From an uncultured Prevotellaceae bacterium (GTDB taxonomy: Bacteria; Bacteroidota; Bacteroidia; Bacteroidales; Bacteroidaceae): DNA of 64,000 bases. The DNA lies in assembly GCA_900314655.1 (NCBI GenBank), contig OMWC01000005.1:62001-126000 (forward strand), given 5' to 3'. Position numbers and translations under genes: made by a program. The notes beneath the pieces were generated by a model. It made no database searches. It was not told where the DNA came from and saw only the letters and a list, made by a program, of their open reading frames with translations. Below, piece after piece: positions 44,798-54,791 of this stretch (its first letter is position 1; every line of letters starts with the position of its first letter).

Positions 44798-44858
44798 GTA
44801 CAAAAAGAAACAGCAGACATCCTGAGAAGTACAAAAATGGCTCATATTCGTACAAAAA
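44798..44858 (+). promoter_or_regulatory. Three phased GTACAAAAA direct repeats, candidate operator of the pectin locus
   Basis: Identical 9-bp units at 44798-44806, 44829-44837 and 44850-44858, start-to-start 31 and 21 bp, i.e. three and two DNA turns. They lie between the divergent PL11 and susC genes and end 27 bp before the susC -7 box, a good position for an AraC-type activator such as the hybrid sensor. Confidence 0.6.
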
Positions 44859-44885
44859 TACACACACCTTCTGCGACGAAACGGC

Positions 44886-44893
44886 TAATTTTG
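44886..44893 (+). promoter_or_regulatory. -7 box of susC
   Basis: TAATTTTG, 47 nt before the susC ATG. No TTTG lies 19-21 nt upstream, which fits a promoter that depends on an activator. Confidence 0.55.
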
Positions 44894-44940
44894 TGGCAAA
44901 GATTTTATTAACTATCAACTAACAACTAATTCAAAACTGT

Positions 44941-47900
44941 ATGAAACAAATTCATCTGAGAGACAGACTGTTGTCAGGCACAAATGTGCTTCGGCAACTT
45001 ATGTTCCTGTTTATGGTGGTGCTCTGCACCTCCAGTGCAATGGCCCAGAAGAAGGTCACGGGAACAATTGTGGATGCTGCTGGTGAACCCATTATCGGTG
45101 CCAGCGTGATGGTGAAGGGAACATCGAATGGTGCGGTGACGGACTTAGATGGTAACTTTACTATTAATAATGTACCTGAAGATGCCACGCTGGTATTCTC
45201 GTATGTGGGCTACCGCACCCAGAACCTTTCGGCAAGGGGAAAGAGCAATTTCCAAATCTCCCTGGAAGAAGACAAGCAGTTGCTTGACGAAGTGGTGGTG
45301 GTAGGTTACGGTGTGCAGCGCAAGAGTGATGTGACGGGTGCACTGACTCGCGTCAACGAGGAACAGCTCAACAACCGTCCGGTATCAAATGCCATCGAAG
45401 CCCTTCAGGGAAAGGCTGCCGGTGTGGATATCACAACAAGTGAGCGTCCTGGTACACTGGGTTCTATCCGCATTCGTGGAAACCGTTCTATCAATGCCTC
45501 CAACGAACCGCTTTATGTGGTCGACGGTGTTCCCCTTAGTTCTGGCGGCATCGAGAGCCTGAACTCCCGCGACATCGAGTCTATCGACATTCTGAAGGAT
45601 GCCTCTTCGACTGCCATCTATGGTAGCCGTGGTGCTAACGGTGTGGTGCTTATTACCACTAAGCGCGGTAAGGAAGGTAAGCTTCAGCTGACTTACAACG
45701 GTTCGGTGACCTTCGAGAAGATTGTCGACAAGAGTCCCGCCATGAATGCCAGTGACTATATCACATGGCGCCGTTGGGCTTACTACAACTCCAGTTCGGC
45801 CAGCACTGCCTATCCCCGTGGCGACCAGCCTACGCTGGAAAACGACAGGAAGATTTTCACTGGCGATGACGTTGCCTGGAAGAATATCGAGAAAGGATGG
45901 GAAGGTGGAAGTTGGGACGGTTCGAAGGTGACCGATACCGACTGGACCGACCTCGTGACACAGACTGGTATCACCCACGAGCACACACTGCGCGCCCAAG
46001 GCGGTACGAAAGACATGCAGGCTAGTTTCTCGTTTGGCTATCTGAACAACGAAGGAACACAGAAAGGTCAGGAATACGAGCGCTACAATGCTGCCGTAAC
46101 TGCCGATGTGCAGGCCACGAAGTGGTTCAAGATGGGCGGTTCAATCAATGCCTCTTGGAGTAAGCAGGACTATGGTTTCTCGCGCACAGGTCAGTCGTCG
46201 AGTTCCGGTCCTACCGATATCTACGGCGCAGCAAAGGCTATCCTTCGCTATACGCTTCCTTACGACGAAAATGGGCAGATCATCAACATGCCAGGCGGCT
46301 CTACAACCAACACTTATACTGTTATAGACGAATGGACCAAGTCAAACGATAACCGCGAAGTGTTCCGTGCTCTTGGAAGTTTCTACGGCCAGATTGATTT
46401 CGGAAAGATTTTCGAACCCGTGCAGGGTCTGATGTATAAGATGCAGTTCGGTCCCGACTTCCGCTACAGCCGTCAGGGTATCTATCTCGATGCCACCTCG
46501 GCCACTCGTCTGGGTGGTAAGAACTATGTGCGCCGTGGCGACGATCGTCACTTCTCTTGGACGCTCGATAATATGCTGATATATAACCGCACGTTTGGCG
46601 ACCATGCCATCGGCCTCACGCTGCTCCACAGTGCTTCGAAGTATAATGCCGAGAGCAGCAGCATCAACGAAGAAGGCAACCCGTTCCCTTCTTTCCTGTG
46701 GAACAACATGGGTACCGGTATCGATATCACCGAGCCGAACTATAAGGTTGGACTTGGCACAGGACTGACCGAGAACTCACTGCAGTCGTGGATGGCCCGT
46801 GTGAATTACTCGTTCATGGACCGCTATCTGCTGACAGCCAGTGTGCGTCGCGACGGTTCTTCGGTACTCTCTGAAGGAAACAAGTGGGACACCTTCCCCT
46901 CTCTGGCCATCGGTTGGCGCATGGAACAGGAGAAGTGGCTGCGCGACGTCAACTGGATTGACCAGCTGAAACTGCGCTTCGGTATCGGTGTGACGGGTAA
47001 CTCTTCTGTAGGCCCTTACGGAACACTTGGCGTCATCAGCGGTTACTGGATGCCGTTCAGCACGGGTAACTCGTTCATCCTCGTTACCAACGAGCCATAC
47101 TATTCTTCTGGTTCGAACAAACTGCCTAACAAGAATCTGGGCTGGGAGAAGACCACACAGTATAACTTCGGTATCGACTTCAGCTTCTTGCGCGGCCGCA
47201 TCAACGGTGCCTTCGATATTTACACATCACGTACGAAGGACCTGCTGCTCGCCATGTCGCTGCCTTCGCTGACGGGTTATCCCTCGATGATGGACAACAT
47301 CGGTGAGACCAAGAACAAAGGTTTCGACCTGACGCTGAATTTCATCCCCGTGCAGACCAACGGATTCGAGTGGATTTCAACGCTGAATGCCGCCTGGCAA
47401 AAAGACGAGATCGTGGAACTGGCCAACGGCAAGCAGGACGACATCAACAACGCCTGGTTCATCGGCGAGAGCATCTCCGTGTACTACGGCTTTGAGTCTG
47501 CTGGTCTGTGGCAGGAGGGCGATGCCTCCGAAATGGAGAAGTTCAATGCCAACGGTGCTAAGTTTACTCCTGGTAACGTTCGTCCTGTCGACCAGAACGG
47601 CGACTACAAGATTGATGCTGCCGACCGTGTGATCCTGGGCAACCGCAATCCTCGCTGGACACTGGGCTGGAGCAACACCTTCAGCTGGAAGGGACTCGAA
47701 CTGAACATCGACCTCTTCGGCCGCTTCAAGTATAAGATCAGCACTGGCGGCGAAGGCCAGCTCGGTATGTATCAGCAGCGCGAGATTGACTACTGGACAC
47801 CCGACAACACCGGCGCCGAGTGGCAGAAGCCTATCTACAACCAGTCGGGCGGCGACCCTTATTCCGGACTGCTCGGATTCAAGGATGCCTCGTTCATCAA

Positions 47901-48093
47901 GATTCGTAACCTCTCGCTGGGCTATCGCCTGGACAAGACGCTGTGCGACAAGATTGGAATCCAGGGAGCCAAGGTCTACGTTCAGGGCAAGAACCTGGGC
48001 ATGCTCTACTCCTCGGTGGATTTCATGGACCTCGACACGGGAGCCACTTTCTTCAACCGCGGCTTCACCATCGGTCTGCAACTTGATTTCTAA
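44941..48093 (+). CDS. SusC/RagA-family TonB-dependent outer membrane transporter
   Basis: 1050 residues. Signal peptide ends AMAQ (about residue 35). Then a carboxypeptidase-regulatory-like domain (VTGTIVDAAGEPIIGASVMV), the TonB-box-like DEVVVVGYG, a plug domain (VTGALTRVNEEQLNNRPVSN; SIRIRGNRSINASNEPLYVV) and a beta barrel ending in the aromatic GFTIGLQLDF. Imports large oligosaccharides, here presumably rhamnogalacturonan fragments, together with the SusD partner 38 nt downstream. Length and order are standard for the family. Confidence 0.95.
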   Translation: MKQIHLRDRLLSGTNVLRQLMFLFMVVLCTSSAMAQKKVTGTIVDAAGEPIIGASVMVKGTSNGAVTDLDGNFTINNVPEDATLVFSYVGYRTQNLSARGKSNFQISLEEDKQLLDEVVVVGYGVQRKSDVTGALTRVNEEQLNNRPVSNAIEALQGKAAGVDITTSERPGTLGSIRIRGNRSINASNEPLYVVDGVPLSSGGIESLNSRDIESIDILKDASSTAIYGSRGANGVVLITTKRGKEGKLQLTYNGSVTFEKIVDKSPAMNASDYITWRRWAYYNSSSASTAYPRGDQPTLENDRKIFTGDDVAWKNIEKGWEGGSWDGSKVTDTDWTDLVTQTGITHEHTLRAQGGTKDMQASFSFGYLNNEGTQKGQEYERYNAAVTADVQATKWFKMGGSINASWSKQDYGFSRTGQSSSSGPTDIYGAAKAILRYTLPYDENGQIINMPGGSTTNTYTVIDEWTKSNDNREVFRALGSFYGQIDFGKIFEPVQGLMYKMQFGPDFRYSRQGIYLDATSATRLGGKNYVRRGDDRHFSWTLDNMLIYNRTFGDHAIGLTLLHSASKYNAESSSINEEGNPFPSFLWNNMGTGIDITEPNYKVGLGTGLTENSLQSWMARVNYSFMDRYLLTASVRRDGSSVLSEGNKWDTFPSLAIGWRMEQEKWLRDVNWIDQLKLRFGIGVTGNSSVGPYGTLGVISGYWMPFSTGNSFILVTNEPYYSSGSNKLPNKNLGWEKTTQYNFGIDFSFLRGRINGAFDIYTSRTKDLLLAMSLPSLTGYPSMMDNIGETKNKGFDLTLNFIPVQTNGFEWISTLNAAWQKDEIVELANGKQDDINNAWFIGESISVYYGFESAGLWQEGDASEMEKFNANGAKFTPGNVRPVDQNGDYKIDAADRVILGNRNPRWTLGWSNTFSWKGLELNIDLFGRFKYKISTGGEGQLGMYQQREIDYWTPDNTGAEWQKPIYNQSGGDPYSGLLGFKDASFIKIRNLSLGYRLDKTLCDKIGIQGAKVYVQGKNLGMLYSSVDFMDLDTGATFFNRGFTIGLQLDF

Positions 48094-48130
48094 AAGATAA
48101 TATATGTTGAACTACAGAAAGAATAAGACT

Positions 48131-50272
48131 ATGAAATATATCAGTAAAATCATGATAGTTGCCACGGCAGTAGTGGCACTGGGAGGAACCACCTCCTGTT
48201 CGGACAGTTTCCTGGAGGAGGATTCAGGACACATGCTGACCGACGGACTGCTTGAGACGGGCGATGGCGCACTCGCCATGGCTGCAGGACTCTATGCCAA
48301 TCTGCGTTGGCACTTCGGCTACGAGTGGGCATACGGTATCACCCTCTACGGTACCGACGAGTTCACCAACGGTGCCGACCTGACCTCAGAATGTTGGAAC
48401 ACCTACGACAACCGTCTGAATCCGCTCGACCTGACCACAGCCCTGGGTGCGGCCAACAAAAACTGTCCTGCCGTCTCGGCACTTTGGGATGAGATGTACT
48501 ATGGTATTTCCACGGCTAACCTCGTTCTCTCGCGGGCAAATCTCGTCAGCGATGAGAGCAAGCGCAACCAGGCCCTGGGCGAGGCTTACTTCCTGAGAGG
48601 CTACAACTACTACCGGCTGTTTGCCCAGTATGGTGCTGTCACCTTGCAGACTGAGCCTTCAAAGGCTGACTCTATCGTGAAGCACTACAAGCGTGCCACC
48701 GAGGAGGCCACGCTGGGACAGGTGATTTCCGATTTCGAAAATGCCTATAAACTGCTGCCCACGAAGAAGAACCGCGGCAACGGCACATGGACCCGCTACA
48801 CGGCTGCCCACTTCCTGGCCAAGGCATTGCTTTATCGCCAGTCGGAGCGCTGTAAGGCCTGGAACAGTGCCTATCCCGCTGCCACCGACCTGAACCGTGC
48901 CATTGAGCTTTGCGACGAGGTGATCAAGGCCTGCCCGCTGGCTCCCGACTACCGTTCTCTCTATGCCGACTGGGAAGGCGTGGACTGCTCTAACGAAGGC
49001 TTGAGCGAAATCCTGATGGTTGCTGAGCACAACGATGCCAGCTCTACGCAGGGACGTTACGGCAACCGAACCTACAACTACTTCAATCCGCAGTTCTCCA
49101 ACTTCTCTGGCGGCTGGACTCAGCGCGGACAGTATATCGGCGGCATGGACTTCCAGCGCTGCCGTCCCACGGAGTATGCCTACGAGATTTTCGACAACGT
49201 GAACGACTCGCGTATGTGGAAGACCTTCAAGACGGTCTATGGCCTGAACAATATTCCTAAGGGAAAGACACCGGCTGTGGTGGCCAAGGAGAATGGCGTC
49301 CAGGAGAGTCAGGTTCCCACACTGGGCGACAATGGTATCCTCTTCATCCTGAACAAGAAGGACGACCCACGTTTCCAGGATGAATCCACCTATGGAACCT
49401 TCGGCCGTGGTGCCGTGGCCCACTCTTTTGTTCATCCTGAGACTGGCAAGTGGGTGCCCAATGTGTTCCCTGTTTATCTTGGCGGAAAATATGTGTTGAA
49501 CACCTATGGTGTGAATGGCAACCCCTCGCAGTCGAACGTGTTCTGCGGAATCAATAAGACCGACGACGGCTCGCGCACTGCTGAGAAAGGCGATGCCCAT
49601 CGTGACGTGATTATGGCCCGCACGGGCGAGACCTATCTCATCAAGGCCGAGTGCCAGGTTCGTCTGGAAAAATACAACGATGCCATTGCCACAGTCAACC
49701 AGCTCCGTGCCCGTGCTCAGTGGAAACAGGGTGAGGACCGTGAATACTACTCGGATGGTTCGCAGGCATTCACCTCTAACTCAACGGGTGCCTCCATCCT
49801 GGGTAAATGCTATCCGAATGCCGACAATAAGAAAGAGGAACGCCTGAATAACCTGCAGGCTTTCCAGGCCTCTTATCTGACCAAGAGCACATACTATCTC
49901 TCTACCGGCATCAAGCGCACTACCAATGCTTCCGATCTGCAGATAGCCAGCTATAACCAGCTGCCCGCCGAAGATGAGGCCATCCTGAGCGAACTGGGTG
50001 TCACCGACGTGAAAGACCGCCTGATTAACTTCATCTTCAACGAGCGTACACGCGAGTTGCTGGGCGAGTGGAACCGCTGGGAAGAGCTGAGCCGTACCGA
50101 CCTGCTCGTGAAGCGTGCCAAGGCTTTCAACCCCGAGGCTGCTCCCAATGTGCAGGAACGTCACAACTATCGTCCTATCCCTCAGAAGTTCATCGATACC
50201 CTCCAGAACGAGGATGGCACGAACCTCAGCGATGCTGAAAAGAAGGCATGGCAAAATCCTGGATATAATTAA
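48131..50272 (+). CDS. SusD/RagB-family surface glycan-binding lipoprotein
   Basis: 713 residues from ATG 48131 (MKYISKIMIVATAVVALGGT), with a lipobox ending TSCSDS. Helical TPR-like repeats, RGYNYYRLFAQYGAV in the first half and the C-terminal closing NEERTREL-like IFNERTRELLGEWNRWEELS are family marks. It sits on the cell surface as the lid of the SusC channel and binds the substrate glycan. It is longer than typical SusD (about 550), with an enlarged middle. An ATG at 48104 would place nine extra residues before the signal peptide and is less likely. Confidence 0.92.
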   Translation: MKYISKIMIVATAVVALGGTTSCSDSFLEEDSGHMLTDGLLETGDGALAMAAGLYANLRWHFGYEWAYGITLYGTDEFTNGADLTSECWNTYDNRLNPLDLTTALGAANKNCPAVSALWDEMYYGISTANLVLSRANLVSDESKRNQALGEAYFLRGYNYYRLFAQYGAVTLQTEPSKADSIVKHYKRATEEATLGQVISDFENAYKLLPTKKNRGNGTWTRYTAAHFLAKALLYRQSERCKAWNSAYPAATDLNRAIELCDEVIKACPLAPDYRSLYADWEGVDCSNEGLSEILMVAEHNDASSTQGRYGNRTYNYFNPQFSNFSGGWTQRGQYIGGMDFQRCRPTEYAYEIFDNVNDSRMWKTFKTVYGLNNIPKGKTPAVVAKENGVQESQVPTLGDNGILFILNKKDDPRFQDESTYGTFGRGAVAHSFVHPETGKWVPNVFPVYLGGKYVLNTYGVNGNPSQSNVFCGINKTDDGSRTAEKGDAHRDVIMARTGETYLIKAECQVRLEKYNDAIATVNQLRARAQWKQGEDREYYSDGSQAFTSNSTGASILGKCYPNADNKKEERLNNLQAFQASYLTKSTYYLSTGIKRTTNASDLQIASYNQLPAEDEAILSELGVTDVKDRLINFIFNERTRELLGEWNRWEELSRTDLLVKRAKAFNPEAAPNVQERHNYRPIPQKFIDTLQNEDGTNLSDAEKKAWQNPGYN

Positions 50273-50361
50273 TATGCTGAAAGGTTTTTTAATGCAATTA
50301 GGTTAAGATTAGTTATACTAATGTATAGTGGTTAGTATAGTTAGTAGCAATTTAATGACCA

Positions 50362-50404
50362 GGGCGGCAGTTGTCGGGATGACAACTGCCGCCTGTCTTT
50401 TTCT
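50362..50404. terminator. Strong terminator between susD and the hybrid sensor gene
   Basis: Perfect 13-bp stem GGCGGCAGTTGTC / GACAACTGCCGCC (50363-50393) with loop GGGAT, followed by TGTCTTTTTCT. It ends the susCD transcript and lies at the 3' end of the opposing sensor gene. Confidence 0.85.
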
Positions 50405-53400
50405 ATGATTCTTTTTGGTATCTGGAAGGTGACATTCCGTAATATTGCTTGAAGCAACGGCTGAAATAGAGTGGATCGGAGAAGCCGCACTGATAGGCCA
50501 CTTCTGCTACCGTAATCATTTCTCCTTGGTGGAGCAGTTCCGCTGCGCGGTTCATACGTTGTCGGCGGATATATTCCTTGGGCGAATAGCCTGTCAGTTC
50601 CGACATCTTGCTGTAGAACTGTGTGCGGCTGTAGCCTGTAACGCGGGCTAGATCGTCCACCACGAATTCGGGATTCGATAGGTTGGCACCAATCTTGGCT
50701 TCCACAATCTTCAGGAAGTTGCGGTCACGCTCACTGGTGAGGATGGTCGCAGGGTCGCTTGGTGAAGATTCTGACTGCTTGCTGATAACCCTTGGCGAAT
50801 TAACTTGGGGCTTGCTGCTTGAAGCCTCATGTTCGCCCTTCTGGGTGTAGGCAGTGCGTAACTTGTCACGTTGCTGAATCAGCGACAGGCAGCGGGCTAC
50901 CAATACCGTTGGACTGAAGGGCTTGGGCAGATAGTCGTCGGCTCCAAACCTGAGTCCCTGCACTTGTTTTTCGACGCTGCTGATAGCTGTGAGCAGGATG
51001 AAGGGGATGTCGAAGAGATTGTCGTCGGCGCGGACTTTCTTCAGTAGTGTCATACCGTCCATACGGGGCATACGGATGTCGCTTACTATCAGGTCGATGG
51101 GTTCTGCTTCCTGTTGATGGAGTCGCTGGAGTGCTTCCTGTCCGTCGGATGCCAGTTCAAGCAGGAAATAGGCTGAAAGTTCGCTCTTGAGATAGGTCAT
51201 GACGTCCTCGTCGTCTTCCACGATGAGCACTCTTCGCTGGTTGAGCGGTATGGGTGGCAATTCCTTGTAGGCTGGATGATAGGTGTTGGGCGTTGGGTGT
51301 TGGGTGTTGGTGGCTTGAGCCTCCGAGGTGGGCAGGAAGTCTTCGGGTGTATAGATGCTGTCGGTGTCGGGCAGCGTAAGGGTGAAGATGCTTCCGCCGC
51401 CAGGGTTATCCTCGTAGCGGATTTCTCCGTGGTGGGCTTCCACGAGCTGACGGGTGAGATGGAGGCCTATGCCGAGCGAGGAGGCTGCGCGGACGGGGGT
51501 GACGAACCTCGTGAAGAGTTCGGCTTGCTTCTCTCGGGGAACTCCGGGGCCTGTGTCTTCTACACTGATCATGATTTGGCGGTCTTTCTGTTTCAGCCTG
51601 ACTGTGACTTCTCCTCGTGAGGGTGTGTATTTCAGGGCGTTGCTGATCAGGTTGTAGAGTATCTTGTCCATCATTCCATGATCAAGGGGAAGGGTGTGCT
51701 GTCGTGAGAAGGGGAGGAACTGCAGGTTGATGCGTTTGTTCTCGGCTACGTCTGTGAAGCCTTCCACGATCTGGCGCACGAATTGAACCACGTCGGTTTC
51801 CTGCAGCCGGAGTGAAAGCTTGTCGTTTTCCAGTTTGTCCACTTCCAGCAACTGATTGACAAGCCGGAGCAACCGGTCGGTGCTCCGTTGCATATTGCTC
51901 ATGGGCTGCTTCAGGGAGGCAGGCAGGTCTTCCGCTTTGCGCATACGTTCCATGGAACCTTGGATGATGGTGAGCGGCGTGCGGAATTCGTGGCTTACGT
52001 TCATGAAGAACTGCTGTTTGAATTGGTTTATCTGTCGGTTGATGCGGATGCGATTGCGCAGGCGGTAGGTGGCGAGCAGCAGACGGGCGATATACCAGAT
52101 GATGGCTCCGGCGGCCAGGAGGTAGAGGGCGCGGGCCCACCAGGTGAGCCACCAGGGTTGGAGTATCGTGAATTGCATCTCGCTGATTTGCTCGGGATTG
52201 GTGGCCAGCCTCACGCGGAAGGTGTAGCGGCCAGGCTTGAGGTCTTTGTAGATGGCTTCGTTTTCGCGGGTGGCTGGGCTCCAATTGGTGTCGAAGCCGC
52301 GGAGCATATATTCGTATTCGGCTTTGTAGGGGAATTCGTAGCTGAGGTCAGAGAATCGGATGATCAATGAGTTCTCGTGATGACTGAGGCGGACGGGTAG
52401 GAACTGGCCGCTTGCTGATGTCTCGAGGTCGTAGGGCAGTCCGTTTACGGATAGGCTGGTGATGTGGGCTTGGGTGATGGGTGTTGGGTGTTGGTATTCT
52501 TTGGGGGTGAGTGAGTCGGGGTGGAAGACGATGAGTCCGTGCTTGGTTCCGAAGAGAAGTTGGCCGTCGGGCAGGAGACAGGCGGAGTTTTCGCTATAGA
52601 CTTCTCCCAGTTTGTGGGCTGAGAGGTAATAGGTGGTGAGCGCCTGGGTTTTCCGGTCGATGCGTGTCAGTCCGCGGTTCATGCCTATCCAGAGGTTGCC
52701 TTGGCGGTCGGCGATGACGGTGTTGGCGGTGTTGTCGGCGAGTCCTTGTTCGGTGGTGATTTGGTGGAACTGCATCGTTTGTGTTTTTGCAGGTTGGCAG
52801 AGGTCTTTGGTGGGAATATAGTAGAGTCCGCCTCCGGAGGATGCCAGCCAGAGGGTGTCATGGTGCTCGAAGACGTCGCGGGTCTCGTAGTATCCGAGGG
52901 TGCTGTTTCCCTTGTGGTAGTAATGGTAGGCATGGGGATTGACGGTTCCGCCCTGGGGTGCTACGGAGTCGGGGTGGAATACGATGAGTCCGTTGGCGCA
53001 TCCCACGACGATATGGCCCAGACTGGTCTGAAGGAGCACGGTCATGGTGCGCATGAAGGAATTTTCGGTAAGCAGGCGGCGGAACTTGTAGGTGCCGTCG
53101 GCTTGTGGAAGGGCGAGACAGAGGGCTCCGGTGTTGACGGCTACCCATACGCGTCCGCGACTGTCGCAGAGGATGTCGAATACTTTTCCGGGGGCCAGCG
53201 ACAGGGTGTCGTTAGGGTCGTAGTGATAGTGGTGCCCATCTACGCTGATGCCCATGTTGCGGGTGCCTGTCCAGAGGTGTCCTTCACGGTCTTTGCAGAC
53301 GGCCAGGAAGTCATCGTTTAAACCGATGTCGAAGGGGATGAAGGGTGATGGTTGATGGTTGATGGTAGATAGTTGATGGTTGATGGTTGGTGGGTTTACG

Positions 53401-54791
53401 TTCACCTGATAGGCATCGCCGGTGAAGTTGCCTGCCCAGAGGCGGCCGTCGGCAGTCTGGCGTACCATGCGGAAGAAGTTGGAGTAGTTGGGCGTGAGTC
53501 CGTCATCTACGAAGAGGCGTGTGATGCCTCGGGGCATGGTGGAGAGAATGCTGATGCCCATGTTCTCTTGTGATATCCAGATGTTGCCCGAGCGGTCGTT
53601 CATGATGGCCTGGATATAGTCGGTCTCGATGGGACTCACTCCTTTCTCTCGTGGTGAGAAGTGCTGCAACTGGCTTGCCGTGGGGTCGTAGATGAAGAAT
53701 CCGTTTCCTTTGGTGATAATCCAGATGTATCCGTTAGCGTCGGTGGTGACGCTGATGGGGTGTGTGTCGGGTTTGTTGATGAGGTTTGTCTCAAGCACAT
53801 CGAAATGGTAGATGGCATTGCGGCGGAGATCAAAGTAGTGGAGACGGCCCTTCAAGTCGTTCATGTAGTAGTTGCCGCTGTCGTCTGTGAAGACGGCCTG
53901 GCCGCCCATCTCTATGTGGAAACTGCTGATTTCGCCCGTCGTAGGATTCACCCGGAAGGTCTTCTGGGGGGTCACTACGAGGAGTTGCCCTTGATAGGGG
54001 ATGAGTCCTGTTGGTGACAGGCTTTCGGCGTTGGTCTTTAATCGCTCGGTCGTGAGGTTTGGCCCCACGGTATAGATATGCCCATCGGTGGAGGTGAGGT
54101 ATATCTTCCCGTCGAGCTCGGCCATATAGCTGATGTACTTCTCGATGACCGTCTTCAGGCCGCCTATGGAGTTTGCGGTTTTCGCGTAGAGGGCTTTGTC
54201 GGTGGCTATCCATATGTTGCCATGGCTGTCTTCGTGGATGAATCGGATATTGTTGGATTTCAGACTGCCGTTCTCCCGGCTGTATTCGGTGGCTTTTACC
54301 TCGCCGTCTTGATATTTCACTTCGAGGCATCCTGCTCCCTTTCCTTTATACCAGAGCCAGCTGTCGCCCGTTCGGGTGACGTGGCACGAGCTGTAGTTGC
54401 GGTCGTTAGGAAGTGAGCCGTTGTAGTCGATGAAGCGTCGGCGGTGGGTGTCGTAGCAACTGAAGTGTTCTCCCTGCAATCGGATAAAGAGGAGCCCGTT
54501 GCGGGGGTTCTGATGCAGTTCGCGCAGCTTGTTGCTCAGCAGCAGGGCGTTGTTGCCCTGCTCGCTATGGCGGAATGTTTCCACGAAGTAGCCATCGTAG
54601 CGGCAGAGTCCGTTGTCGGTGGCCAGCCATACGAATCCCAGCGGATCTTGCACCATGCTGATGATATAGTTGCTGGGCAGACCGTTGGTGGTGTCGAGCT
54701 CTCGATGTTTCAGTTCTATGGCTGCCAGCCGTGTCATGCCTTGTAGCATGAGACATAGTAGCAGGATGGTTATTCTATAGTTAGCATTCAT
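50403..54791 (-). CDS. Hybrid two-component system sensor-regulator (HTCS) of the pectin locus
   Basis: 1462 residues from ATG 54791 (MNANYRITILLLCLMLQGMT). Two-component-type propellers (about 25-790, blades like DPLGFVWLATDNGLCRYDGY), a Y_Y_Y domain (about 800-880), a membrane helix (about 890-915), HisKA with the phospho-His in SHEFRTPLTIIQG, HATPase (DTGPGVPREKQ), a receiver with Asp in DLIVSDIRMPRMDG, and an AraC-type DNA-binding domain at the end (VAEVAYQCGFSDPLYFSRCF). Such proteins sense oligosaccharide in the periplasm and activate PULs. The first in-frame GTG (54800) is not preferred. Three heptamer arrays add in-frame linkers. A -7 box TAAATTTG lies at 54830-54823. Confidence 0.93.
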   Translation of the reverse strand: MNANYRITILLLCLMLQGMTRLAAIELKHRELDTTNGLPSNYIISMVQDPLGFVWLATDNGLCRYDGYFVETFRHSEQGNNALLLSNKLRELHQNPRNGLLFIRLQGEHFSCYDTHRRRFIDYNGSLPNDRNYSSCHVTRTGDSWLWYKGKGAGCLEVKYQDGEVKATEYSRENGSLKSNNIRFIHEDSHGNIWIATDKALYAKTANSIGGLKTVIEKYISYMAELDGKIYLTSTDGHIYTVGPNLTTERLKTNAESLSPTGLIPYQGQLLVVTPQKTFRVNPTTGEISSFHIEMGGQAVFTDDSGNYYMNDLKGRLHYFDLRRNAIYHFDVLETNLINKPDTHPISVTTDANGYIWIITKGNGFFIYDPTASQLQHFSPREKGVSPIETDYIQAIMNDRSGNIWISQENMGISILSTMPRGITRLFVDDGLTPNYSNFFRMVRQTADGRLWAGNFTGDAYQVNVNPPTINHQLSTINHQPSPFIPFDIGLNDDFLAVCKDREGHLWTGTRNMGISVDGHHYHYDPNDTLSLAPGKVFDILCDSRGRVWVAVNTGALCLALPQADGTYKFRRLLTENSFMRTMTVLLQTSLGHIVVGCANGLIVFHPDSVAPQGGTVNPHAYHYYHKGNSTLGYYETRDVFEHHDTLWLASSGGGLYYIPTKDLCQPAKTQTMQFHQITTEQGLADNTANTVIADRQGNLWIGMNRGLTRIDRKTQALTTYYLSAHKLGEVYSENSACLLPDGQLLFGTKHGLIVFHPDSLTPKEYQHPTPITQAHITSLSVNGLPYDLETSASGQFLPVRLSHHENSLIIRFSDLSYEFPYKAEYEYMLRGFDTNWSPATRENEAIYKDLKPGRYTFRVRLATNPEQISEMQFTILQPWWLTWWARALYLLAAGAIIWYIARLLLATYRLRNRIRINRQINQFKQQFFMNVSHEFRTPLTIIQGSMERMRKAEDLPASLKQPMSNMQRSTDRLLRLVNQLLEVDKLENDKLSLRLQETDVVQFVRQIVEGFTDVAENKRINLQFLPFSRQHTLPLDHGMMDKILYNLISNALKYTPSRGEVTVRLKQKDRQIMISVEDTGPGVPREKQAELFTRFVTPVRAASSLGIGLHLTRQLVEAHHGEIRYEDNPGGGSIFTLTLPDTDSIYTPEDFLPTSEAQATNTQHPTPNTYHPAYKELPPIPLNQRRVLIVEDDEDVMTYLKSELSAYFLLELASDGQEALQRLHQQEAEPIDLIVSDIRMPRMDGMTLLKKVRADDNLFDIPFILLTAISSVEKQVQGLRFGADDYLPKPFSPTVLVARCLSLIQQRDKLRTAYTQKGEHEASSSKPQVNSPRVISKQSESSPSDPATILTSERDRNFLKIVEAKIGANLSNPEFVVDDLARVTGYSRTQFYSKMSELTGYSPKEYIRRQRMNRAAELLHQGEMITVAEVAYQCGFSDPLYFSRCFKQYYGMSPSRYQKES
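51279..51313. repeat. Heptamer array in the hybrid sensor gene, between HATPase and receiver
   Basis: ATAGGTG, TTGGGCG, TTGGGTG, TTGGGTG, TTGGTGG. Sense strand encodes NTQHPTPNTYHP in the linker before the receiver domain. Confidence 0.9.
52470..52497. repeat. Heptamer array in the hybrid sensor gene, before the Y_Y_Y domain
   Basis: TTGGGTG, ATGGGTG, TTGGGTG, TTGGTAT. Encodes YQHPTPITQAH at the junction of propeller and Y_Y_Y domain. Confidence 0.85.
53345..53393. repeat. Heptamer array x7 in the propeller part of the hybrid sensor gene
   Basis: GTGATGG, TTGATGG, TTGATGG, TAGATAG, TTGATGG, TTGATGG, TTGGTGG: seven units, 49 bp. Encodes PPTINHQLSTINHQPSP between propeller blades. Confidence 0.9.

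Noticed and set aside
44886..44893. A full constitutive promoter for susC
   Set aside because: Only the -7 box is present; the -33 position has no TTTG, so activator dependence is more likely.
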